This document shows positions 58,349 through 64,000 of a DNA stretch of 64,000 nt, one piece after another; positions within the stretch are counted from its first letter, which is position 1; every line of letters begins with the position of its first letter. Under the pieces are notes generated by a model. The model searched no databases and had not been told where the DNA came from. It worked only from the letters and a program-made list of their open reading frames with translations. The translations under genes were made by a program, and so were the position numbers. Origin of the DNA: Enterobacteriaceae bacterium RIT693 (GTDB lineage: Bacteria > Pseudomonadota > Gammaproteobacteria > Enterobacterales > Enterobacteriaceae); NCBI GenBank assembly GCA_009668225.1, contig WJYK01000009.1:124001-188000 (forward strand). The letters are read 5' to 3'.

Positions 58349-59215
58349 CTATTTCCTTTTTAAAACTTCATGAATAACAAGTTGCTCAACTGGTGTGAGT
58401 GGCCTATTTTCCGTGAAACTTCTTTCAAGATAGTTGTCGTGAATATCAATGGCTTTAGTTGCAATTAAATCTTTGTATATGAATTTTTTGTCAGCACTAC
58501 TTAATGTTTTAAGCTGTTCTAAGGGTGTTTTTTCTAATATAGAGAGTCTTAATGTATTCAACGTAAGCCCTTTTTCTTCTTGAAGCCTTTTTTCCATGTC
58601 GATAACGTGGTTGTCAATATAATCACTAGCTGATGTGTCAGTAAGGGGGATTATTTTACCTGTTATATAATGAGGAAAGTTATTCTTTTTTTCATAGTTA
58701 ATAGATAGTGCCATCTCAGTGTAACTACTGCCTGAAATATTCAGCGATGCTTCGTTGGCTAAAAAATAAAGATCAACTGCAAAATTAAATATCGCAGGGT
58801 AAATGTCCACATAATTTTCATAAAAAATAAATGTTTCACGGATATATCTTTTTGTTTGTTCTTGTTTTGTATCTTTTATTATTCGTTCAAGTATGCCTAC
58901 TGGTAATAAACATAAGAGGCTCACTTCTGTCCGTACATTACCTATGTCAGAGGATTTTATTCCCTTTGAGGAGCTTAAAAGTTCTGAGTGGTGTAAATAA
59001 AAATTACGCAATGCTTTTAATGCAAGATATCTCTTGCTATCTTTTCCTATTTTATTATTTGTTGCGATTTCATATTTCTCAAGGGAACTACAAAGTGAAC
59101 AAAGTAAATTATATAAATCGTCAGGGTCAGATGAAGAAGTGAATGTGAAATATCTTTTAAAAAATCTTGATAGCTCGATTTCGCAACTTTCTTTAGGTGT
59201 CATGCTAGTATCCAA
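58349..59215 (-). CDS. Hypothetical protein convergent with TrlF gene
   Basis: 288 aa, AT-rich, on the opposite strand ending 60 bp from the TrlF stop. Predicted mainly helical; Cys-rich near the N-terminus (LLCSLCSSLEKYE). No signal peptide. Not recognised. ATG 59215 or ATG 59203 could be the start; neither has a strong ribosome-binding site. Confidence 0.6.
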   Translation of the reverse strand: MDTSMTPKESCEIELSRFFKRYFTFTSSSDPDDLYNLLCSLCSSLEKYEIATNNKIGKDSKRYLALKALRNFYLHHSELLSSSKGIKSSDIGNVRTEVSLLCLLPVGILERIIKDTKQEQTKRYIRETFIFYENYVDIYPAIFNFAVDLYFLANEASLNISGSSYTEMALSINYEKKNNFPHYITGKIIPLTDTSASDYIDNHVIDMEKRLQEEKGLTLNTLRLSILEKTPLEQLKTLSSADKKFIYKDLIATKAIDIHDNYLERSFTENRPLTPVEQLVIHEVLKRK

Positions 59216-59374
59216 AATTAGCGATGAGAAATTACAGTTAGTGTATGATAGTAAAATGAAGGAAAAAAATCGATGCTATTAACTATTTTTCATGTGAATT
59301 TCCTAAGGCATTCAAATTGTTAATCTTTACTTGAGTGAACTCTGGGAGTCGTGATATGGAAATGGCAGTTTGTT

Positions 59375-59623
59375 TTAATGCATATGAGATGTCGATTGTT
59401 GCGTCACACCCCATACAACCCCTTTCAATTGTCGTTGGTCTTTCCCGGCAGTGTGCTTTCTCCTAGCCGTAATTTCATCCGGACCAGCATTGTGACCGAA
59501 GTTAATCTTGATGAGGAACTTTGTCATACTCATACCGGTGGCATGCAAACTGATCTTATCTGGCAAAACCGATAGGCCTGTTGTATTGGCCACGGGCAGC
59601 GTGACGATATAGACAGCAGACAT
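59375..59623 (-). CDS. Small hypothetical protein, possibly a remnant
   Basis: 82 aa, with protein-like codon usage (VTLPVANTTGLSVLPDKISL, KFLIKINFGHNAGPDEITA). No clear ribosome-binding site. Could be a short gene or a fragment of a mobile-element protein. Family not recognised. Confidence 0.4.
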   Translation of the reverse strand: MSAVYIVTLPVANTTGLSVLPDKISLHATGMSMTKFLIKINFGHNAGPDEITARRKHTAGKDQRQLKGVVWGVTQQSTSHMH

Positions 59624-59894
59624 GATATTATTATGATGAGATTTCCCAGAACGTACCGATAGATACTTGCTTTACGTGGCAGAATATTAGAGATTCTTTA
59701 TCAATTTTTATTTCTATCTCATGTTCGGTGAGAGGATTTGATAGTAATGATTAACTACTTGACTATGGTTCTTCGTTATCAGACAGTCCTCACTATTTTT
59801 GAAATACATCTAAATATACCAGCTTGGATACTGAAAAACATCAACTCTTTATTTATATATTTGTATGTTTGTTAAGGTGGTGATCAGGTAATAT

Positions 59895-59954
59895 ATGCAA
59901 AACTCAAGATCTTGCTTGTACTTCGCCGGGCTGTTACTGGTTTTTTGGGCTTGA
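59895..59954 (+). CDS. Putative hydrophobic micropeptide
   Basis: 19 codons, MQNSRSCLYFAGLLLVFWA, a single hydrophobic segment, with AAGGTGGTGATCAGG just upstream as a possible ribosome-binding site. It is followed 62 bp later by a strong terminator on the same strand. Such short transcripts often encode membrane-active toxins, but the frame is very short and may be chance. The remaining stretch of 59216-60077 shows no further gene. Confidence 0.3.
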   Translation: MQNSRSCLYFAGLLLVFWA

Positions 59955-60016
59955 TTCCAAATATATACAATGAATGGGTAAGAACTGCATTACTTAAAGT
60001 AATATTCTTTCCATGG

Positions 60017-60066
60017 AAATCCTTTTGAGTTAAGGTGTAATAAAATCACTCAAAAGGATTTTTTTA
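60017..60066 (+). terminator. Strong terminator after micropeptide region
   Basis: 14-bp perfect stem AAATCCTTTTGAGT / ACTCAAAAGGATTT with a 17-nt loop and a seven-T tail on the plus strand. No annotated plus-strand gene ends here, so it points to an unlisted short transcript. Confidence 0.85.
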
Positions 60067-60077
60067 TTGCATGAGTA

Positions 60078-60413
60078 TTACAAGCCAGATACGTTTATAT
60101 AGAACTGATCTTTACCTTCATCAGTTTTCTGAATCCGGTATGTGATTGGTAGAGAGTTTTGTAGGTCAGGTTTTGTGAACGTTAGATCAGCGGCACACTG
60201 ATAAACATCAAGCCCTGATTCATGGCTTATTGTTCTGACATTTTCTACTGAAATTCGCACATCCTTATCCAGTGTCATACCTTTCTCGATTGTCTTTCTG
60301 GCAATATCCACGACCAGATTTTTAGCATCATCACTACTACATTTTGGTGTTTTCTCACCACAACCAGCCAGCAGACCAGTCGCTATTAATACCAGAAGCA
60401 TTGTTCTTTTCAT
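60078..60413 (-). CDS. Small lipoprotein of unknown function
   Basis: 111 aa with a type II signal peptide (LLVLIATGLLAGC, lipidated Cys18). Mature part has two further Cys residues (PKCSSDD, YQCAADL). Last gene of a four-gene operon on the minus strand behind a Ner-like regulator; 30 bp after the preceding stop. Family not recognised. Confidence 0.75.
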   Translation of the reverse strand: MKRTMLLVLIATGLLAGCGEKTPKCSSDDAKNLVVDIARKTIEKGMTLDKDVRISVENVRTISHESGLDVYQCAADLTFTKPDLQNSLPITYRIQKTDEGKDQFYINVSGL

Positions 60414-60443
60414 CTATAGTTCCTTCGTTAATTAATGATACTT

Positions 60444-60803
60444 TTATTTCTTATCAAATAGACCATCCATTGTGACTGCCGCAGAAACCCCGCAGTATCC
60501 TTCGCAAGCACGAGTCATCACGCTGGCCTTACCGTTTTTCAGTTCACTAATTACTGCAACACACTGGCTGGTCTTGTCATTCCAGACCCAGCGATGCTTC
60601 TGGTTTTCTCCGGCAGCTATTTGCTGTGCCGTTCCCTCAATATTGCATACGCCCGAACCATCCCCCGTTGAGGCATTAATATTGAATTCAGCGTTATTCT
60701 GTCCCGGATGCAGGGTTAGAACCGCTCCGGGTTTTACGTACTGCGCTGCTGCGACAGGTAGCGCTATGACTGCCATCAATAAGGCCAACAGTTTTCTGTT
60801 CAT
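60444..60803 (-). CDS. Secreted periplasmic protein of unknown function
   Basis: 119 aa with a classical signal peptide cleaved near PVAAA-QYV (residue 20). Mature domain about 99 aa with four Cys residues, probably two disulfides (SGVCNIEG, SQCVAVIS, ACEGYCGVS). Not recognised. Starts 14 bp after the preceding gene in the operon. Confidence 0.75.
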   Translation of the reverse strand: MNRKLLALLMAVIALPVAAAQYVKPGAVLTLHPGQNNAEFNINASTGDGSGVCNIEGTAQQIAAGENQKHRWVWNDKTSQCVAVISELKNGKASVMTRACEGYCGVSAAVTMDGLFDKK

Positions 60804-60817
60804 TAATTAATTCCCTG

Positions 60818-61345
60818 TTAAGTGATACGGATGTTTTTGGTGATTTTTCCCAGTGCCAGCGGTCTGCGTTTTTCCACAAAGAAATAGACCACATTGAAAG
60901 CTGATTTACGGTGATTCCCTCGACCGAGAGAGGGCCAGTTACGGAAGGATTCAATCTGTTCTTCTGAATAGGGCGTGTCAGAGAAGTCAAACAGCACAAG
61001 CAAGGCTTTGCCATCGTGCTTCATCAACTTCTTAACTTCAGTGCTATTTACAGTTGCGGAGACATTCGAACGTGCCGCAGTTGGCTTACGTACTGCAAAT
61101 TCAACGGCTACATCATCAATGACAAAATCAATGTAACCGTGCCCGGATACTGTTCCTGGCAGCTTGCTTTTGACTTCCGGTGAGACGTTATCTGCAAACC
61201 AACCCAGCAAATAGCAACGTACCAGAGGCAGTAATTCCCGCTCGCTACATTCGTTCAGACGCAGTGTTTTGACGAACTCCCTGCGATAAAGAGAACTGAA
61301 AAAATACTCAAAGCATTCCGTTATTTCAGTGATGGTGGTTGCCAT
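60818..61345 (-). CDS. Hypothetical cytosolic protein, nuclease-like motif
   Basis: 175 aa, no signal peptide. GHGYIDFVIDDVAVEFAVRKP resembles the D-x(n)-E-x-x-x-K arrangement of PD-(D/E)xK nucleases but is not canonical, so this is only a suggestion. Second gene of the operon, 11 bp after the Ner-like gene. Confidence 0.65.
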   Translation of the reverse strand: MATTITEITECFEYFFSSLYRREFVKTLRLNECSERELLPLVRCYLLGWFADNVSPEVKSKLPGTVSGHGYIDFVIDDVAVEFAVRKPTAARSNVSATVNSTEVKKLMKHDGKALLVLFDFSDTPYSEEQIESFRNWPSLGRGNHRKSAFNVVYFFVEKRRPLALGKITKNIRIT

Positions 61346-61356
61346 GGTTGCATCCT

Positions 61357-61626
61357 TTACCTGCTATTAGGTCCATTTTTAAGGGCATACCTTTCCGGCC
61401 ATAATGCTTCTGGTGTGGTATCCAGAGCCCCGGCAATAATGCGCTCAGCTCTGGGATAATGACGTTCTAAGGCGTTATTTAATGTACGTGGCGCGAGGCC
61501 GTGACTGCGTGACAGTGACGCCAGCGTTAACCCTCGCTTGTGAAGTGCTGCCACAATATCGGCACGATGCCAGTTCCCTGAACTTCCTTTGCTCTGCTTT
61601 TTCTGCGATGCTGTTGAGTTACGCAC
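61357..61626 (-). CDS. Ner/Nlp-family DNA-binding regulator
   Basis: 89 aa, like phage Mu Ner and E. coli SfsB (Nlp): WHRADIVAALHKRGLTLASL, SRSHGLAPRTLNNALERHYP, AERIIAGALDTTPEALWPERY. These proteins repress early phage promoters. It is the first gene of a four-gene minus-strand operon and is divergent from the repressor-like gene at 61748. Confidence 0.85.
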   Translation of the reverse strand: MRNSTASQKKQSKGSSGNWHRADIVAALHKRGLTLASLSRSHGLAPRTLNNALERHYPRAERIIAGALDTTPEALWPERYALKNGPNSR

Positions 61627-61673
61627 AGTATTAACTCCATGGAATCAGTACATGGATATTAAATGCGAATAAA

Positions 61674-61701
61674 AGATACCTTTCAAGTTCTTTTGGTATC
61701 T
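61674..61701. promoter_or_regulatory. Candidate operator between Ner-like and repressor-like genes
   Basis: 7-bp inverted repeat AGATACC / GGTATCT with a 14-bp spacer in the 121-bp divergent intergenic region; position suits an operator shared by both promoters. Confidence 0.45.
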
Positions 61702-61747
61702 ATTTGTGAGTTTTCATATTAACGCATTGATATCTGGTGAAATTTAT

Positions 61748-62236
61748 ATGAGCAGTAAGAGATCAGTATCGGCTATACCGACCTATCCTGAAGCTTCTGT
61801 TGAAGACGCTAAAGACTGGCTGACAGCAGAGGAATTCACTCATATTGAGGGAATGCCGGGCACACCTCGCGGTGCAAGAATGCGCCTAGAAAAGCTGGCA
61901 TCCCTGCACCCGGAAATACGTCGTAAAAGGACTGCCGGGAAAGGTGTGGTTTACCATATCAGCGCAGCCACAATGTCTCTTGACGATGAGAGAAGCAGGG
62001 CTAAGGGTGAAGCGTTCACTCTCACCGACAGCGATCGCCAGCTTAGTCTCTGGATACAGCTGTATCGCAATATGTCACCTTCTTCACGGTCGCAACTGAT
62101 GGAACTGGCTCTGAAACGGGTAAAGGACGATCTGATGTCTCAGGGGCCTGATGTTTCTGAGCTGGCGGTACAAATCATGAAGCTGCCCGAAGATGAGCGT
62201 AAGCGCCTGTTTGAAAAGCTGAACGGGAAGGTGTGA
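61748..62236 (+). CDS. Mu-repressor/transposase-type wHTH DNA-binding protein
   Basis: 162 aa. The N-terminal segment DWLTAEEFTHIEGMPGTPRG and RRKRTAGKGVVYHIS matches the Mu-type winged helix found in Mu repressor and MuA. The C-terminal half is helical with a segment PSSRSQLMELALKRVK. Start ATG 61748 (MSSKRSVSAIPTYPE) follows GGTGAAATT; the longer frame from 61706 is unlikely. Divergent from the Ner-like gene, the arrangement of a phage lysogeny switch. No other phage structural gene is in the window. Confidence 0.75.
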   Translation: MSSKRSVSAIPTYPEASVEDAKDWLTAEEFTHIEGMPGTPRGARMRLEKLASLHPEIRRKRTAGKGVVYHISAATMSLDDERSRAKGEAFTLTDSDRQLSLWIQLYRNMSPSSRSQLMELALKRVKDDLMSQGPDVSELAVQIMKLPEDERKRLFEKLNGKV

Positions 62237-62251
62237 TAGCGTCAGTTTTCC

Positions 62252-62303
62252 GCCATGTCAGACAGAAGGAACCACCCCGGAACCCTGACCTGTCTGACAT
62301 GGC
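62252..62303. repeat. Large perfect inverted repeat
   Basis: GCCATGTCAGACAG (62252-62265) and CTGTCTGACATGGC (62290-62303) form a perfect 14-bp stem with a 24-nt loop, 16 bp after the repressor-like stop. There is no T run on either side, so not a standard terminator. Confidence 0.85.
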
Positions 62304-62397
62304 AGAATGGAAAGTATGCCATCACTTAATAATGAATAAAAACCTGTTGTCAGTTATTTCATTTCTGAACTACATATTGGTTTCTCATTGTTACTAT

Positions 62398-62426
62398 TTG
62401 CATTGAAAGTATATTTTTGATATAAT
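62398..62426 (+). promoter_or_regulatory. Sigma-70 promoter upstream of the DUF2787 pseudogene
   Basis: TTGCAT (62398-62403) and TATAAT (62421-62426) with 17-bp spacing, in an AT-rich 324-bp stretch that otherwise contains only the inverted repeat and shows no gene. Confidence 0.6.
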
Positions 62427-62560
62427 TATATTGCTGATGAACTATATTTTACCCAGTCAGTACGTTGTCATGCACTTACCATTTATTAGGTGATTAAACC
62501 CCACCTGTGCTGGTGCAGACATAACGTCTTATCAGAATATGTTGAACAGGAAAATCACTG

Positions 62561-62983
62561 ATGAATATTGTCCATCAGGAAGGGCTAGCTATGCCCGTCG
62601 ATCAGTAATTAATAAATATCATAATAAATGAAGCGGGAAATCCACCGCCGCATAAAGCCAAAATTACAGTCGTCAGTCTGTTATTTAAAGACCTAAGTTA
62701 TAGCACTGAAAAGGGCGGTTACCATCCTGTCGAAATACGGCTTATTTCACGCAATGATGAATGGTATTTCGATTACATCACCGACTTCAGTTATATGGGT
62801 GTGGTTTACCCCGAACTGGAAAAGGAAATTGATTTTAGCTGGAGTCAGCAATATGTCTTTCTGGCTCATGTTGGTGACCTGCCTGTTAATGCCGGAAGGG
62901 AGTTATTTGAACTCTGGCAATCCAACTTTATTCAGTATCACGCCATGAACGTCTACACCATTACCGTCCTGTGGGAAAGCTAA
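62561..62983 (+). pseudogene. DUF2787-family gene broken by one in-frame stop
   Basis: Reading frame from ATG 62561 (MNIVHQEGLAMPVDQ) meets TAA at 62606-62608 and then continues open in the same frame to 62983 with the DUF2787 body: HPVEIRLISRNDEWYFDYIT, DFSYMGVVYPELEKEIDFSW, and NFIQYHAMNVYTITVLW. A C-to-T change of CAA would explain the stop. Downstream in-frame Met at 62795 would yield only a fragment. DUF2787 proteins are usual in ICE and island modules beside RadC. Confidence 0.75.
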
Positions 62984-63024
62984 TCCCGCCGCACTAATTA
63001 TCACTACTTTATGGGGAATTATCT

Positions 63025-63564
63025 GTGACGACTGACAGAGGGATACGTGCGTCTCAACAGGGCGAACTGGACTGTCTATGCGGTGCTTACTGTGTGGTTA
63101 ACATGCTGAGCTGGTTGTATGACGGCAGGGTGAAACGACGCCCGTTAATGAACCGGCTTATTCAGGCTTATCAGCAGCGCTGGCCTTTGCATGAATGGCT
63201 GACTGAAGGGATTGAAGAGGACCGTCTGGACTGGCTGATAGCGCAGGTGTTGCAGAAAGGGCACTACAGCCGCCAGTTCCCGGTTCAAATCACCAGACCC
63301 TTTGCAAGGAAGCGGGGAGTAACAGACGGGCGACTGTTCAGGGAAATGCAGCGGTTTCTTGATGTTACTGACCACTCCCGCCTGATTATGCTCAGCGACC
63401 AGTTTCACTGGTCGCTTCTGGTCAAAATGGATGAGGAAACGCTCTGCTTCTTCGACAGCAACGGGCGAACCACCATGCCCCGTAAAGCTTTCTCTCTGCG
63501 TAATGGCGTAACCCGCCGCCAGCTGTTTCCCGGTGCCATTTACTTCATTGAAAGGGAGTTCTGA
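63025..63564 (+). CDS. Papain-like cysteine peptidase-type protein
   Basis: 179 aa. Q12, C17/C19 (QGELDCLCGAYCVVNML), H128 (QFHWSLLVKM) and D144/N146 (CFFDSNGRT) have the order and spacing of a papain-like Cys-His-Asp/Asn site, similar to the C39/Ulp-type folds. No signal peptide or membrane part. GTG 63025 follows GGGGAATT. One base separates its stop from the radC-like start, so the two are co-expressed. Substrate not known. Confidence 0.7.
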   Translation: MTTDRGIRASQQGELDCLCGAYCVVNMLSWLYDGRVKRRPLMNRLIQAYQQRWPLHEWLTEGIEEDRLDWLIAQVLQKGHYSRQFPVQITRPFARKRGVTDGRLFREMQRFLDVTDHSRLIMLSDQFHWSLLVKMDEETLCFFDSNGRTTMPRKAFSLRNGVTRRQLFPGAIYFIEREF

Positions 63565-63565
63565 A

Positions 63566-64000
63566 ATGACCATGTTTACCCAGCGTGAAAACCGTATCCT
63601 TGACCAGGCGCGTGACATTATCAGCCGGTACTATCAGCGTGGCGTTCAACTCTGTTCCCCTGATGATGTTCGACGGTGCGTAATGGTTGAGCTGGCACCG
63701 CTTGAACATGAAGAGTTTGGCATCATCCTGCTCGATAATCAGAATCAGTTGCTGCACCGCGAAATCCTGTTCAGGGGTACGTTAAACTCGGTCAGCGTGC
63801 ACCCCCGCGAAGTTATCAAACGCGTACTGAAACATAACGCCGCCGCAGTCATCCTTGTCCACAACCACCCCAGCGGCGAGCCTGAACCCAGTCGTTGCGA
63901 TATCAAGTTGACCAAAAAACTTCAGGAGCTGCTGGAAATGCTGGATGTGCGGTTACTTGACCACTTTATCGTAGCGGGAACTGAAACGGTGTCGATGGCT
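63566..64000 (+). CDS. RadC-family JAB-domain protein (3' end outside window)
   Basis: First 145 residues of a RadC/YeeS-type protein of mobile elements. The JAMM-like motif VILVHNHPSGEPEPSRCDIK and HFIVAGTETVS are visible, with Glu in the EEFGIILLD strand. Its biochemical role is unclear despite the old DNA-repair name. ATG 63566 or ATG 63572; directly downstream of the peptidase-like gene. Such genes are typical of CP4-like islands and P4-type elements. Confidence 0.88.
   Translation, partial: MTMFTQRENRILDQARDIISRYYQRGVQLCSPDDVRRCVMVELAPLEHEEFGIILLDNQNQLLHREILFRGTLNSVSVHPREVIKRVLKHNAAAVILVHNHPSGEPEPSRCDIKLTKKLQELLEMLDVRLLDHFIVAGTETVSMA

Noticed and set aside
53093-64000. Insertion sequences
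   Set aside because: No transposase gene or terminal inverted repeats with target duplication were found. The Mu-like proteins are regulators, not transposases.

Overview
This window is a chromosomal segment of a bacterium of the family Enterobacteriaceae. Gene content and order follow the E. coli ppnN-queF-syd-csrB-yqcC-truC-yqcA, barA-rlmD-relA-mazG-pyrG-eno, queE-ygc-queD-cysJIH, iap-cysDNC-ygbE-ftsB-ispDF-truD-surE-pcm-nlpD-rpoS-mutS backbone almost gene for gene, and most proteins match their E. coli counterparts in length. The genus cannot be fixed from the sequence alone. The backbone is GC-rich. The last 11 kb, after mutS, turns AT-rich and is accessory DNA.

Layout. 1-4965: ppnN (cut by the left edge), queF, syd, the CsrB regulatory RNA with a UvrY-type box, yqcC, truC, yqcA. 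5012-7272: a ramA-romA-ramR multidrug-resistance regulatory locus with a clear RamR operator over the romA promoter. 7342-17898: barA, rlmD, relA, mazG, pyrG, eno (no mazEF between relA and mazG). 18066-19896: adhP and queE. 19942-30556: the ygc cluster, with a kinase, two MFS transporters, an SDR dehydrogenase, a flavin-linked oxidase, an electron-transfer flavoprotein pair, an ETF-quinone oxidoreductase/ferredoxin pair, and YgcP, a GlpP-type antiterminator-like protein. 30670-35709: queD and cysJIH. 36044-39304: a chitoporin-like porin and a family 9 glycoside hydrolase between cysH and iap, where E. coli K-12 carries its type I-E CRISPR-Cas locus. 39344-53092: iap, cysDNC, ygbE, ftsB, ispD, ispF, truD, surE, pcm, nlpD, rpoS, mutS. 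53093-64000: an integrative island opened by a P4-type tyrosine integrase. It carries a PHP-domain/ABC-ATPase protein (TrlF type, possible defence), a divergent Mu Ner-like/Mu-repressor-like pair, a secreted protein and a lipoprotein of unknown role, a DUF2787 gene broken by one stop codon, a cysteine-peptidase-like protein and a RadC-family protein running off the right edge.

How the genes work together. BarA signals through UvrY to csrB, and both barA and csrB are here. QueE, QueD and QueF serve queuosine precursor synthesis. CysDNC, CysJI and CysH form the sulfate-to-sulfide pathway. The ygc genes look like a catabolic unit in which oxidation by YgcU/YgcW feeds electrons through YgcR/YgcQ and YgcN/YgcO to quinone.

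The most striking unexplained signal is in the 348-bp region between the divergent genes yqcE and ygcW. Each side has a CRP site, a promoter about 40 bp downstream of its centre, and a 5' leader beginning with a 25-nt block shared by both sides (23 of 25 positions identical). That block overlaps the 5' arm of an intrinsic terminator just ahead of each start codon. This is the architecture of a protein-controlled antitermination switch, and the same cluster encodes a plausible controlling protein, YgcP.
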